Notes: generated from the letters alone by a model not told the origin. Positions 8,651 to 18,538 are shown, counted from the first letter of the stretch. The stretch is 64,000 bases of DNA from Permianibacter sp046297695 (GCA_046297695.1 JBKBHF010000012.1:1-64000); one strand, 5' to 3'. Translations and numbers: made by a program.

Positions 8651-9942
8651 TGAACGCCACACTTTCCAATCGCCAGGCGCTGCTGCAACAGCAAGTACAG
8701 GCCTGCCGTGACGCCAGTCCGATACTTGCAAGTTTGTCGCTCGAGCAGCGCAATCAGTTGCTGCTCGACATGGCGACCCAGATTGCAAATCAGCAAGCCG
8801 CCCTGCTTGCCGCCAATGATCACGATCTGCTTGCCGCGCGCGCCCGCGGCGCCTCCTCTGCGCTGCTTGATCGGCTGGCGCTCAACCCGGCTCGCATACA
8901 GGCCCTGCAGAACAGTTTGCGCGAGGTTGCCGCACTGCCCGATCCCATCGGGCAGCGACGCCCGTTCAGCCAACCCTCGTCCGGCATCACCGTATTCAAG
9001 CAACGCATCCCGCTTGGCGTGATCCTGATGATTTACGAGGCACGTCCCAATGTCGCCGTCGATGCGGCCGCGCTTTGCCTGAAATCCGGCAATGCGGCGA
9101 TTCTGCGCGGTGGCAGCGAAGCGCGGCACAGCAATGCCGTGCTCGGTCAACTGTGGCAGCAGATACTGGCCACTGCCGGGCTGCCGCCGGCCACTGTCAC
9201 AGTGTTAACCGATGCCAGTCATGATGATGTCAACGCGATGCTGCAATGGGATGAGCTGATTGATCTGGTGATCCCGCGTGGCGGCGAAGCGCTGATCCGT
9301 TCCGTTGCCGCACACAGCCGTATCCCGGTGATCCGGCATTACAAAGGCGTCTGCCACCTTTTTGTCGATGCCAGCGCCGACCCGGACATGGCGATACCGC
9401 TGCTGATCGACGGCAAATGCTCGCGCCCGGCGGTTTGCAATGCCCTGGAAACCTTACTGGTTCACGCTGCTATCGCCGAACAGTTTCTGCCCCGCGCAGT
9501 TGAGGCATTGCGCGCGCGTGAGGTCGAGCTGCGCGGTTGTTCGCGCAGTCAGGCCATCAGCCGGCAGATCGGTTCGGCAACGGCCGAAGACTGGGATACG
9601 GAATACCTGGACCGCATCCTGAGCATCCGTGTGGTCGACGATCTGGACGAGGCCATCGCCCATATTCGTCGGCACGGCTCGCACCATTCGGAAGTGATCT
9701 GCACCCGTGATGACGCCAATGCCGAACGTTTCCTGAACGCCGTTGATGCCTCGGTTGTGCTGGTCAACGCATCAAGTCGCTTCAACGATGGCGGGGAACT
9801 TGGCCTTGGCGCCGAGATCGGCATTGCCACAACCAAGCTGCATGCATACGGCCCGATGGGGCTTGAGTCCCTGACCGCGGAAAAATTTGTCGTGCGCGGA
9901 CAGGGCGAGGTACGCCACCCGGAATCACGGGTGGTGAAATAA
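8650..9942 (+). CDS. proA: Gamma-glutamyl phosphate reductase
   Basis: Protein of 430 residues that reduces gamma-glutamyl phosphate with NADPH to glutamate semialdehyde in proline synthesis. The aldehyde-dehydrogenase fold is clear: IYEARPNVAVDAAALC, KSGNAAILRGGSEA, and the catalytic cysteine in the KCSRPAVCNALET region. Length is slightly above the usual 415-420 residues. It overlaps proB by one base and presumably forms the expected channelling complex with it. The next gene is convergent, 50 bp away. Confidence 0.97.
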   Translation: MNATLSNRQALLQQQVQACRDASPILASLSLEQRNQLLLDMATQIANQQAALLAANDHDLLAARARGASSALLDRLALNPARIQALQNSLREVAALPDPIGQRRPFSQPSSGITVFKQRIPLGVILMIYEARPNVAVDAAALCLKSGNAAILRGGSEARHSNAVLGQLWQQILATAGLPPATVTVLTDASHDDVNAMLQWDELIDLVIPRGGEALIRSVAAHSRIPVIRHYKGVCHLFVDASADPDMAIPLLIDGKCSRPAVCNALETLLVHAAIAEQFLPRAVEALRAREVELRGCSRSQAISRQIGSATAEDWDTEYLDRILSIRVVDDLDEAIAHIRRHGSHHSEVICTRDDANAERFLNAVDASVVLVNASSRFNDGGELGLGAEIGIATTKLHAYGPMGLESLTAEKFVVRGQGEVRHPESRVVK

Positions 9943-9992
9943 CGCCGCCAGCGTGCACTTCAGCGGCAATTACCGTGCAGATTCACGCCGTT

Positions 9993-11153
9993 TCATGTCG
10001 ATGCACGGCTGCGCTGGCGCAGGCCCCACACCATCACCAGCGCAGCCAGCACGCAAGCTGCGCTCGCCATCAAATAAGTCGCCTTGCTGCCGCTGCCATC
10101 TCGCCACAGCAGACCCGCCACGACATTGCCAAGGACGCCGCCAAAACCGTACGACAGTGCGCTGTAAATGGCCTGCGCCCGGCTACGCTGATGCGCGGGA
10201 AATTCATCGTAAAGAAAATGCATCGCCAGCGAATGAATCAAGGCAAAGCTGACGGCATGCAAGACCTGAATGAACAGTAGCAGCGGCAAGTATTGTGGCC
10301 AGCAGGCCAGCAGCAGCCAGCGCCCCGCCGTTACCACCAGCGCCGCGAGCAACAGCCGCTGGAAGGAGATGGCGGCGATGAGTCGTTTGGCAAACCAGAA
10401 CATGGCAATCTCGGCGACCACGCCAAGCGTGATCAGCCAGCCGCTCTGGCTGGCACTGAAGCCGAGACCGCGCAAATACAGATCAAAAAACGTGTAATAC
10501 GGTGCGTGTGAAATGGTGACCAGCACCGCTGCCACCATGAATGCCAGCACCGCCGGTTGCAGCAATCGGCTGCGCAAACGGTCGTGCCGCAGCATGTCGC
10601 GGTTTGTTTGCTCATGCCGCGGCAACAGCAAGGTGCTCAGCAGCAGAACGGCCGTGAACGCCAGAACCACCGGCTGCATGATCCGCGCACCGCCCCACTC
10701 GACGCCATAGCCGACCATCAACACCGTCACCAGGTAACCGACTGAGCCCCATAGACGAATCCGACTGTAATCACTGCCAGTCTTCGCGGTGCGCGTCAGC
10801 GTCAGGGCTTCGGCTTGCGGCAATATGGCGTTCCAGAACAGCGAATAGGCAGCCATCGCGAGCAGCAAGGGCAAAGCCACGGTTTGCGCAAGGCCAACAG
10901 CCAGACTGAGCAGCGACATCGACACGCCCAGCAGCAAGACCCGATGGCCAGCGTGATAGCGATCCGACACAGCGGCCCAGCCATACGGTGCGGCAATGGT
11001 AGCGAGCGAGATCACCGCGCTGCTGAGCCCGATGGTGAAGGAGTCGAAACCGAGCGCATCAAAATAGCGACCACGATACGGCACGAATGCGCCGAGGACC
11101 GCGAAGTAGAAGAAATAGAACGCTGATAACCGGGAGAACTCGTCGCGCGACAT
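9993..11153 (-). CDS. MFS transporter, HcaT-like
   Basis: Protein of 386 residues with about twelve hydrophobic helices, filling the length of a major facilitator transporter. The N-terminus (SAFYFFYFAVLGAFVPY) and the A-motif-like stretch (SDRYHAGHR) near residue 65 match the MFS_1_like/HcaT group, whose members include the E. coli 3-phenylpropionate transporter and uncharacterised sugar carriers. The substrate cannot be read from the sequence. The gene is followed on the minus strand only by the convergent proA. It starts about 60 bp after prmB ends and may share its transcript. Confidence 0.85.
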   Translation of the reverse strand: MSRDEFSRLSAFYFFYFAVLGAFVPYRGRYFDALGFDSFTIGLSSAVISLATIAAPYGWAAVSDRYHAGHRVLLLGVSMSLLSLAVGLAQTVALPLLLAMAAYSLFWNAILPQAEALTLTRTAKTGSDYSRIRLWGSVGYLVTVLMVGYGVEWGGARIMQPVVLAFTAVLLLSTLLLPRHEQTNRDMLRHDRLRSRLLQPAVLAFMVAAVLVTISHAPYYTFFDLYLRGLGFSASQSGWLITLGVVAEIAMFWFAKRLIAAISFQRLLLAALVVTAGRWLLLACWPQYLPLLLFIQVLHAVSFALIHSLAMHFLYDEFPAHQRSRAQAIYSALSYGFGGVLGNVVAGLLWRDGSGSKATYLMASAACVLAALVMVWGLRQRSRAST

Positions 11154-11214
11154 GTTGACTACCTGTCAGCGATTGAACCGAACCGACGCGACATCACCGG
11201 TCCGGCATCATCAC

Positions 11215-12138
11215 TCAGCCCGGAAAATACTGGCGCAGTTCTTCCCGTGAAATCAGGAACACGCCGTCATCGCTGTGTTCGAACTCCAGCCAGGTAAACG
11301 GCACCTGTGGAAACTGTTCCATCACATGGTGCATGCTGTTGCCGACTTCGCAAATCAGCAAACCGCCCGGGGTCAGGAAGTTGGCCGCCTCATTGAGCAA
11401 GCGCCGGACAAAATCCAGACCGTCTTCGCCCGACTCCAACGCCAAGGCCGGCTCATGCTGATACTCGGGTGGCACCGAGGCGAAATCCTCGGCATCGACA
11501 TAAGGCGGATTGCAGACGATCAAATCGTACTGTTCGCCCACCAGCTCGGTCAGACCGTCGGATTGGATCAGTGCCACCTGCTCTTCGAGCTGGTAGGCCG
11601 CAACATTCTGCTCCGCGACATCCAGCGCATCACCGGAAATGTCGCTGGCGTCGATACGGGCATCAGGAAACGCCTGCGCACAGGCAATGGCGATACAGGC
11701 ACTGCCGCAGCAAAGGTCCAGGATGCGCTCGGGCTCCCGATCACCCAGCCATGGCTGGAACCGGTTCTGAATCAATTCGGCGATCGGTGAGCGCGGGATC
11801 AACACCCGCTCATCGACGATGAATTCGAGATTGCAGAAATAGGCCTTGCCAGTGATATACGGCAACGGTCGGCGACGGTTGATGCGCTCGGCCGCTCGTT
11901 CGGCGATCAATTGGCGCTCGCTGCGGGTCAGCCGGCACGGGCCAATCGCTTCGATGTAGTGATGCGGCAACTCCAGCGATTGCATCACCAATGCGCCTGC
12001 CTCATCCCAAGCGTTGACGGTGCCGTGGCCGTAAAACAAATCGTGTTCGGAAAATCGACTGGCTGCCCAGCGCCAAAAATCCTGCGCCGTGCGCAAGTCC
12101 TCGACTGCCTGCTGAATATCCTGCTCGCTCAGACTCAT
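11215..12138 (-). CDS. prmB: Ribosomal protein L3 N5-glutamine methyltransferase
   Basis: Protein of 307 residues. PrmB methylates a glutamine of ribosomal protein L3 with SAM. The N-terminal helical domain is followed by the SAM-binding loop (LDLCCGSACIAIA) and the catalytic NPPY motif (VCNPPYVDAED) typical of glutamine methyltransferases. The separate N-terminal segment DFWRWAASRF favours PrmB over PrmC. Its start overlaps the stop of the acyltransferase gene by four bases (ATGA), indicating coupling. Confidence 0.95.
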   Translation of the reverse strand: MSLSEQDIQQAVEDLRTAQDFWRWAASRFSEHDLFYGHGTVNAWDEAGALVMQSLELPHHYIEAIGPCRLTRSERQLIAERAAERINRRRPLPYITGKAYFCNLEFIVDERVLIPRSPIAELIQNRFQPWLGDREPERILDLCCGSACIAIACAQAFPDARIDASDISGDALDVAEQNVAAYQLEEQVALIQSDGLTELVGEQYDLIVCNPPYVDAEDFASVPPEYQHEPALALESGEDGLDFVRRLLNEAANFLTPGGLLICEVGNSMHHVMEQFPQVPFTWLEFEHSDDGVFLISREELRQYFPG

Positions 12139-12911
12139 GCCTGCTCTCCCGCTACCTGTTCCGGCAGCGCTTCCGGCGCATGCTGACGCTGGCCAAGCAA
12201 TTGGCGCATGCTGCGCTCGACTTGCTCGGACAAAGCCTGGCGCTGTTCCAGCGAATAACCGGACGCGTCGATCGGCATGCCGATATGCACTTCCGTATCA
12301 ACACCCAAATTGAGATTGAACGTACCCTTTGGCAGCACCTTGCTGATGTTGCGAATGGCGACCGGAATGATGATGGCCTGGGTATCAATCGCGAGGTGAA
12401 AACAGCCTTTCTTGAATGGCAGCAATTCACCATTGGCAGAACGCGTGCCCTCTGGCGACACCCACAGCACGATGCCACTTTCCATCTTGAGCCGGGCCGC
12501 CGCCAGATCTTTCAACGCCTGTTCCCGGTTGTGCCGGTCGATGAAGATGAACTCAGCCGCCCGCATCGCCTGACCAAAAATCGGAATCCGCGACAGCTCC
12601 TTCTTTGCCAGCATGCGCAGGCTGCCTGGCAGTGCGACAAAGCTCAGCGGAATGTCGTAATGGCTGGCGTGCGTGCACATGACGATGTATCGGCGCTGCG
12701 GCTCGATGGCCGGCATGGAGCCGACTACCCGCCAACGCAAATCGATCAAACGCACCAAGACCGAAGACCAACGCCGGCAGATGTCATCGATAACCGGCCG
12801 CGGGTTGCGCGTGACGGCACCAGTCCAGAGCGCGCGCAGACAGTACCAGAGCGTTACGCTGACACTGGCCGCCATCAGCACCAGCAAATGAATCAAAGAG
12901 GCTTTTCGCAT
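12135..12911 (-). CDS. plsC: 1-acyl-sn-glycerol-3-phosphate acyltransferase (PlsC family)
   Basis: Protein of 258 residues that should acylate lysophosphatidic acid to phosphatidic acid at the inner membrane. One N-terminal membrane helix (LIHLLVLMAASVSVTLWYC) precedes the acyltransferase domain. The HX4D catalytic motif appears as HASHYD and the substrate motif as SPEGTRS, followed by PFKKGCFHLA. Genomes often hold several PlsC paralogues, so the exact acceptor is uncertain. The stop codon overlaps the start of prmB by four bases. Confidence 0.88.
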   Translation of the reverse strand: MRKASLIHLLVLMAASVSVTLWYCLRALWTGAVTRNPRPVIDDICRRWSSVLVRLIDLRWRVVGSMPAIEPQRRYIVMCTHASHYDIPLSFVALPGSLRMLAKKELSRIPIFGQAMRAAEFIFIDRHNREQALKDLAAARLKMESGIVLWVSPEGTRSANGELLPFKKGCFHLAIDTQAIIIPVAIRNISKVLPKGTFNLNLGVDTEVHIGMPIDASGYSLEQRQALSEQVERSMRQLLGQRQHAPEALPEQVAGEQA

Positions 12912-12974
12912 GAGAGAGTAATCAGCCAGAAAAGGAGCGCATCCAGGCCGCAGCAGCCGCGGCGAACGCTGGCG

Positions 12975-13475
12975 TCAGTCAGGGTCGAATTCGGCCAGCA
13001 GGCGCCAGTCTACCAAACCCGTCCCGGTCAGATGTCGCTCGATGACACAAAGTGCACCGGTCGGAAAGCCGCGCTCGGAGCCGACGAAGTAACGGCGCAA
13101 ACTGGCCACCAGGGGCATGTGGGTCGCAACCAACAACACCGGTCGCTGCGGCCCGGCGGCCAGAGTATCCAGCGTTGCGGCCAACAGCACGCCGGCCTGC
13201 ACCACATCCGCATCCGGCACCAGCAAAGACTCGGTATCGAGCACCTGTGACAACGCCAACTGCTCTCGGATGATTTCGGCAGTCTGCTGCGCCCGACGAT
13301 ACGGACTGGCAAGCAGAGCGGTCGGCACGCACTCTCGCGCCGCCAGGAACGCTGCACTGCGCGCGACCTCTGCTCTGCCCTGCGCTACCAGCGCGCGCGA
13401 CGCATCATCGAGGCGATACGGCTCTGCCTGACCGTGACGCAACAGAATCAGCAACGGATTGGCCGAATGGCTCAT
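12975..13475 (-). CDS. sixA: Phosphohistidine phosphatase SixA
   Basis: Protein of 166 residues of the histidine phosphatase superfamily. The catalytic RHG motif (LILLRHGQAEP) is near the N-terminus, and the second catalytic histidine lies in VATHMPLVASL. SixA removes phosphate from histidine in signalling phosphotransfer proteins such as ArcB or PTS components. Length fits. Its start overlaps the stop of the upstream sugar-kinase gene by four bases. Confidence 0.9.
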   Translation of the reverse strand: MSHSANPLLILLRHGQAEPYRLDDASRALVAQGRAEVARSAAFLAARECVPTALLASPYRRAQQTAEIIREQLALSQVLDTESLLVPDADVVQAGVLLAATLDTLAAGPQRPVLLVATHMPLVASLRRYFVGSERGFPTGALCVIERHLTGTGLVDWRLLAEFDPD

Positions 13476-14482
13476 TTCTGTCTTGCCAATTGTTTGGCGC
13501 GATCCTTCAATGCCGGCAATAACCGGCTGGCAAGCCGCGGACCAAACTCACTGACCACCAAACCCGATGCGAAATTGGCCAGCGCGCTGGCGCGGCGAAA
13601 ATCCCATCCCTGGCAGCACGCGTAAAGGAATGCCCCGGCGAACATGTCGCCAGCGCCCAGCGTGTCCTTGACGGCAACCGGTTCGGTCGGCGTTTCGATG
13701 AAATGATCGCCGTCAAAGGCCAGCGCCCCTTGAGCGCCGCGGGTGATGACAAAGGCGACGGCATGATCACGCAGTTTCTGGGCCGCCGCGAACACATCGG
13801 ACGCGCCGGTGTATGCCAGCGCTTCCGCTTCGTTGCAGAACAGCAAATCGACACCGTCACCAACGAAGCCGCGCAAACCATCACCGAAATAGCGGACCAT
13901 GTTCGGGTCGGACAACGACAGTGCAATGGCAATACCATGCCGACGCGCTTCTTTGCGGGCGATCGCCACGGCTTCGCGTGCGGACGGCGAACTGGCCAAG
14001 TACCCTTCGATGTAAAGATAGCGACTGGCAAGTAGCGCTTCATGATTCAGATCAGCCGGGCCGACTTCGCCGGTGATCCCGAGGAACGTGTTCATGGTCC
14101 GATCGGCATCCGGGGTGATCATGACCAGACATTTGCCGGTCTTGCCCTCATCGCGAACGCTGCTGGACAGATTGGTATCGACGCCATTCGCTTTCAGATC
14201 GGCAAAATAGAAATCGCCTGGCTCATCGCTGGCGACCTTGCACGAGAAGAACGACTTGCCACCCAGCTGCTGCAAGGCGATAAGGGTGTTGGCGGCAGAG
14301 CCGCCGCAGGCGCGTTTGTGCTTCTCGCCCTGCAGCTCGCCGACCAGTTCATCATGACGCGCTTCCTCGATCAGGGTCATGACGCCCTTGCTGATACCGA
14401 GCCGGCTCAATTCAGCGACACTGACTTCAAACTCATAGTCCACCAGCGCATTGCCAATGGCATAAACATCGTAACGCGACAT
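13472..14482 (-). CDS. PfkB-family kinase (adenosine/ribokinase-like)
   Basis: Protein of 336 residues. N-terminal GNALVDYE and the GGSAANT segment mark a PfkB carbohydrate kinase. The C-terminal signature DTLGAGDMFAGAFLY carries the catalytic Asp and the anion hole. Members of this proteobacterial subgroup are annotated as adenosine kinases; the substrate is not proven by what I can see. The gene heads a two-gene unit with sixA, which it overlaps by four bases. Confidence 0.9.
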   Translation of the reverse strand: MSRYDVYAIGNALVDYEFEVSVAELSRLGISKGVMTLIEEARHDELVGELQGEKHKRACGGSAANTLIALQQLGGKSFFSCKVASDEPGDFYFADLKANGVDTNLSSSVRDEGKTGKCLVMITPDADRTMNTFLGITGEVGPADLNHEALLASRYLYIEGYLASSPSAREAVAIARKEARRHGIAIALSLSDPNMVRYFGDGLRGFVGDGVDLLFCNEAEALAYTGASDVFAAAQKLRDHAVAFVITRGAQGALAFDGDHFIETPTEPVAVKDTLGAGDMFAGAFLYACCQGWDFRRASALANFASGLVVSEFGPRLASRLLPALKDRAKQLARQK

Positions 14483-14554
14483 GCATTCATCCTTTTGCGC
14501 CCCGGTACGTACCGGGTAATCACCGATAACGTCCGCCCAGCAACGGGTGGCGGC

Positions 14555-15034
14555 CTACAACTGCTTGCGATAAATCCGATCGCATCGACCGACATGCGGC
14601 GAGCCACATTGCGCGACATAACCATTGCGCTCGTACAGGGCGATGGCTTCTTTCAACACACTGGCCGTTTCCAATTGCATCTGGCGGTAGCCGCGTTGCC
14701 GAGCTTCGGCTTCTGCCAACGCCAACAGGCGCTTGCCCAACCCGGCGCCGCGCACTGAGGGCTGCAGATACATTTTACGCAGTTCACAGCTGTCGGCCGA
14801 CACCGGAACCACGCCCATCGTGCCAACGAGTTCACCATCGCGATAAACCACAAAGAACTCGCCGCCCGGCTGCCGGTAATGGCGCTCGATATCCAGCACA
14901 TCGGCATCGACACCGGCCTGATCGGGCGTCAGGCCATATTCCTGAAGCACCGCGACAATCAGTGCTTGCATGGCTGGTCCGGCGTCGGCTGGCGCCGGCA
15001 CAATCTCAAAACCGTTATGGCTGATGCGAATCAT
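14555..15034 (-). CDS. GNAT-family N-acetyltransferase
   Basis: Protein of 159 residues from the ATG at 15034; a longer frame reaches 15115 but its extra residues look non-native. The acetyl-CoA-binding segment (RKMYLQPSVRGAGLGKRLLA) shows the R/QxxGxG/A loop of GNAT enzymes. A C-terminal ALYERNGYV segment is also typical. The target amine is unknown. It is a single gene between the PfkB kinase and secF. Confidence 0.88.
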   Translation of the reverse strand: MIRISHNGFEIVPAPADAGPAMQALIVAVLQEYGLTPDQAGVDADVLDIERHYRQPGGEFFVVYRDGELVGTMGVVPVSADSCELRKMYLQPSVRGAGLGKRLLALAEAEARQRGYRQMQLETASVLKEAIALYERNGYVAQCGSPHVGRCDRIYRKQL

Positions 15035-15117
15035 ATTGGACAAACTTCCACGCCCGCGCTGCCGTTCATTGTAGAAGGCTCCGACCGGCGACAACAACGC
15101 CGGGTATCCGGGCAAAC

Positions 15118-15147
15118 AAAAAAAGAGCCGCGGAGGCGGCTCTTTCT
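15118..15147 (-). terminator. Terminator of the sec operon
   Basis: AAGAGCCGC pairs with GCGGCTCTT around a GGAG loop (about 15127-15148 for the stem). On the minus strand the stem is followed by a run of T (the plus-strand A run beginning at 15118). It lies about 20 bp beyond the secF stop. Confidence 0.85.
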
Positions 15148-15169
15148 TGTAACCGAGTCTGTGATTCGC

Positions 15170-16132
15170 TCAGGGCATGGCATCCAGATCGGCGCCTTCC
15201 TTCTCGACCACCGGCGGCATCAGATCTTCCCGGCTCAGGCCGATATCCAGCGCAAAGCAGGAGGAGATATAAACCGACGAATAAATTGCCGAGAACACCC
15301 CAATCAACAACGCCAACGAGAACTCGTGAATCGACGGACCGCCATACAGGAACAGCGCCAGACAGACGATGAACGTCAGGCCCGTGGTCATCGTGGTACG
15401 TGCCAGGGTCTGGTTGATCGACTGATCCATCAGATCAATCAGGTTGGCGCTGCGGGCATGGGCTTTACGGAAGTTCTCCCGCACCCGGTCAAAGATGACC
15501 ACCTTGTCGTTCAGCGAGTAACCGAGAATGGCCATGACTGCCGCCAGCGCGGTCAGGTCGAAGTTCCACTGGAAAATCGCGAAGGCACCGAGCACCAGCA
15601 CAGCATCATGCACCGTGCCGATAATCGACCCGACTGCCAGTTTCCATTCGAAGCGGAATGCCACGTAGATCAGCACCGCGATCACCGTGACCAAGGCCGC
15701 CATCGTGCCCTGCTCGGCCAGCTCATCACCGACTTGCGAACCGACAAAGTCTATCCGCTTGAGCTCAACCTCATCTTTCTCCGGGCCAGCCAGCGCCGCC
15801 AGGATCTGGTGACCCAGCTGCTCGTTGCTGACACCTTCACGGGTCGCGATACGGACCGACACTTCCCGTGCCGTGCCAATGTGCTGAACGGTAGCGTCCG
15901 GGAAATCGGCAGCCGCCAGGCGCGCACGGATCACTTCCAGATCAACGGCATCGCTGTAACTGGCTTCCACCAGGGTACCGCCGGTGAAATCGAGGCCAAA
16001 GTTCAAGCCCTTGACCGCGAGGCCGGCAATGCTGGCGAGCATCAACAGACCGGATAGCACATAGGTCACCATGCGCCAACGGAAAAACGCAATGTTGGTT
16101 TCACCGTTCCAGAATCGTTGCAAAGCATTCAT
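15170..16132 (-). CDS. secF: Protein translocase subunit SecF
   Basis: Protein of 320 residues and six membrane helices. With SecD it uses the proton gradient to drive late steps of Sec export. The first helix, the periplasmic P1-type domain and the C-terminal helices are visible, with the typical FTGGTLVE, YSLNDKVVIFDRVREN and TTGLT segments. Forty bases separate it from secD. It is last in the queA-tgt-yajC-secD-secF cluster and is followed by a clear terminator. Confidence 0.97.
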   Translation of the reverse strand: MNALQRFWNGETNIAFFRWRMVTYVLSGLLMLASIAGLAVKGLNFGLDFTGGTLVEASYSDAVDLEVIRARLAAADFPDATVQHIGTAREVSVRIATREGVSNEQLGHQILAALAGPEKDEVELKRIDFVGSQVGDELAEQGTMAALVTVIAVLIYVAFRFEWKLAVGSIIGTVHDAVLVLGAFAIFQWNFDLTALAAVMAILGYSLNDKVVIFDRVRENFRKAHARSANLIDLMDQSINQTLARTTMTTGLTFIVCLALFLYGGPSIHEFSLALLIGVFSAIYSSVYISSCFALDIGLSREDLMPPVVEKEGADLDAMP

Positions 16133-16172
16133 CGTCTTGATCCTTTCGGTTCATCCGAAAATCGGCAAACCG

Positions 16173-18062
16173 TTACACATGAATCTTTTTGACATCACGG
16201 CCGCCGTAGATCAGGTTGATGATCGCACGGGTGCCGGTGACGGCGGTGAACATCGAGGCCAGAATGCCGATACAAAGCGTGACCGCGAAGCCCTTGATGG
16301 TGCCGGAGCCGACACCGAACAACACCAGACCGGAAATCAGGTTGGTCAGGTTGGAGTCGGTAATGGCCTGCGACGCTTCGTCATAACCACGCTGGATCGC
16401 CATCGCCGGCGACATGCCGCCGCGCATGTCTTCACGGATCCGTTCATTGATCAGCACGTTAGCATCGACCGCCATCGCGACACCGAGCACCAGACCGGCG
16501 ATACCCGGCATGGTCAAGACCGCCCCCGGGATCAGCGACATCACCGCAACCGTCAGCGCGAGGTTCATGAACAGCGCGATATTGGTAGCAATGCCGAACA
16601 CTTTGTACTTGAGCAGCATGAAGCCCATGACGGCGGCCAACGCAATCGCCATGGCCTTCATGCCCATGTCGATATTGTCCTGCCCCATGGACGGGCCGAT
16701 GGTGCGTTCTTCGACGATCTGGATCGGCGCGGTCAGGGCGCCGGAGCGCAGCAGCAAAGCCAGTTCCTGCGCTTCGGCCGGCGAACCGACACCGGTGATT
16801 TCAAAGCTCGGGCCGAACACGCCGTTGATGCGCGCGGCGTTGATCACTTTGACCACCCGCTCCTGCCGCACCGGCACCATCTGGCCGTCAATTTCTTCGT
16901 AGACCGGCTTGAACTCGATCAGCACCGAGGCCATCTGCTTGCCGACGTTGGCCTTGGTATTGGCCAGCATGCGCTGACCGCCTTTGCCATCCAGATCGAC
17001 ACTGACTTTCGGAAAATTGTTCTGGTCGAGACCGCTGCGGGCACCGACCACGTTTTCACCGCGGACGATCACCTGCTTTTTGACCAGATGCGGCTGACCG
17101 TTGATTTCGTACAGCAATTCCGAGTCGGCCGGAATACGGCCAGCGAGCGCGTCACGGACATCACGGTCCTCATTGACCATGCGGAATTCCAGCGTCGCGG
17201 TCGCGCTCAGGATTTCACGCGCACGCGCCGAGTCCTGCACGCCCGGCAATTGCACCACGATGCGCTCGGCGCCCTGACGCTGAATCACCGGTTCGGCCAC
17301 ACCAAGCTCGTTGACCCGGTTACGCAGAATGGTCAGGTTCTGTTCGACCGCTTCACTGCGCGCGGTGCGCAAGGCCTGATCAGACAGCGCCGCGTTCAAA
17401 TAGAAGAACTCGCCTTCACTGCCATCGGTCACGACCAGATCCGGATTCTGCCGGCGAACGGCGATAACCGCCTTGTCGCGGCTGTCGGCATCGCGGAAAC
17501 GCACCTGGACGCCGCCTTCTGCCCGGCGCTGCGAGGAGACATAGCGCAGACCCTCTTCGCGCATCAGCGCCTTGAAGTCTTCCGCCATCTGCTCTTCGCG
17601 CTTGCCGAGTGCCGTCTCCATGTCGATTTCGATCAGAAAGTGGATCCCACCACGCAGATCGAGACCGAGTTTCATCGGGCTGGCACCGAGCGCCGTCAAC
17701 CAGGCCGGTGTCGCCGGCGCCAGGTTCAAGGCCACCGTGACATCATTACCAAGCGCCTTGCGCACCAGCTGCTGGGCTTTCAGCTGATCTTCGGTATTGT
17801 TGAACCGGATCAGAAAATTCTCACCCTGCTGCTCAACGCTCTTGAACGGCACCTTGGCGGTGTTGAGCGCTTCACGCGCCTGCGCGACTTGCGCTTCGGT
17901 CAGCTGGGCACTGCGCTGCGCCGACAACTGCAAGGCCGGATCTTCGCCGTACAGATTGGGCAGGGAGTAAATGATGCCGAACAGGAAGATGATGCCAATC
18001 AGCAGGTACTTCCAGAACGGATATGTGTTGATCGGCCGTACAGCCGGAGTCCCGAAAAGCAT
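16173..18062 (-). CDS. secD: Protein translocase subunit SecD
   Basis: Protein of 629 residues. One N-terminal helix is followed by a large periplasmic region (including the LGLDLRGGIHFLIEID segment), then five C-terminal helices with the MAVDANVLINERIREDMRGG motif. Length is usual for proteobacteria. SecD partners SecF in pulling preproteins across the inner membrane. The long open frame on the opposite strand here is a shadow caused by codon bias. Confidence 0.97.
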   Translation of the reverse strand: MLFGTPAVRPINTYPFWKYLLIGIIFLFGIIYSLPNLYGEDPALQLSAQRSAQLTEAQVAQAREALNTAKVPFKSVEQQGENFLIRFNNTEDQLKAQQLVRKALGNDVTVALNLAPATPAWLTALGASPMKLGLDLRGGIHFLIEIDMETALGKREEQMAEDFKALMREEGLRYVSSQRRAEGGVQVRFRDADSRDKAVIAVRRQNPDLVVTDGSEGEFFYLNAALSDQALRTARSEAVEQNLTILRNRVNELGVAEPVIQRQGAERIVVQLPGVQDSARAREILSATATLEFRMVNEDRDVRDALAGRIPADSELLYEINGQPHLVKKQVIVRGENVVGARSGLDQNNFPKVSVDLDGKGGQRMLANTKANVGKQMASVLIEFKPVYEEIDGQMVPVRQERVVKVINAARINGVFGPSFEITGVGSPAEAQELALLLRSGALTAPIQIVEERTIGPSMGQDNIDMGMKAMAIALAAVMGFMLLKYKVFGIATNIALFMNLALTVAVMSLIPGAVLTMPGIAGLVLGVAMAVDANVLINERIREDMRGGMSPAMAIQRGYDEASQAITDSNLTNLISGLVLFGVGSGTIKGFAVTLCIGILASMFTAVTGTRAIINLIYGGRDVKKIHV

Positions 18063-18148
18063 GAGGGTGAATCCTTGAATCGCGCGCGTTCTTGAGCACC
18101 GTTGGCGCAGACCGCCGAGGCCTGCTTACACGGCATCCGGAAAGCAAG

Positions 18149-18172
18149 CGGGGAGCGTTTTGGCGCTCCCCG
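18149..18172 (-). other. Intercistronic hairpin between yajC and secD
   Basis: CGGGGAGCG (18149-18157) pairs with CGCTCCCCG (18164-18172) around six bases. It lacks a T tract on the minus strand, so it is more likely an mRNA-stability or partial-attenuation structure than a full terminator. Confidence 0.6.
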
Positions 18173-18180
18173 GCTCCGAA

Positions 18181-18522
18181 TCAGTTGCTGTAAACGTTTT
18201 CGATGGTGCCTTTCGGCAGCGTGGCCGAGACGGCGTGTTTCTGAACGATGATTTGCTCGTTGTCGTTCAGCGCGACCACAACAAACTGGTCCTTGATCTT
18301 GACGATCTTGCCGACGATGCCACCAATGGTGACGACTTCATCGCCTTTCTGGATCGCTTCCAGCATTGCCTTGTGCTCTTTGGCGCGCTTGGACTGCGGG
18401 CGAATCAGCATGAAGTAGAAAATCAGGCCGAAGATCACCAGCATGATGATCGGTTGCCACGGCGAAGCAGCAGCACCAGCAGGAGCCGCACCGGCGGCAG
18501 CAACAACAGTCAGAAGGCTCAC
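18181..18522 (-). CDS. yajC: Preprotein translocase accessory subunit YajC
   Basis: Protein of 113 residues with one N-terminal membrane helix (WQPIIMLVIFGLIFYFMLI) followed by the conserved RPQSKRAKEHKAM segment and a small cytoplasmic domain (GDEVVTIGGIVGKI). An Ala/Gly-rich stretch precedes the helix. YajC associates with SecDF. The gene lies between tgt and secD, 16 bp after tgt. Confidence 0.96.
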   Translation of the reverse strand: MSLLTVVAAAGAAPAGAAASPWQPIIMLVIFGLIFYFMLIRPQSKRAKEHKAMLEAIQKGDEVVTIGGIVGKIVKIKDQFVVVALNDNEQIIVQKHAVSATLPKGTIENVYSN

Positions 18523-18538
18523 GTTTTGTTCCTCTTAC

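Noticed and set aside
16071..18095. 674-codon open frame on the plus strand opposite secD
   Set aside because: It is antisense to an unmistakable secD, has no recognisable motif and is rich in His/Arg/Asp/Gln as expected for a shadow frame in GC-rich DNA.
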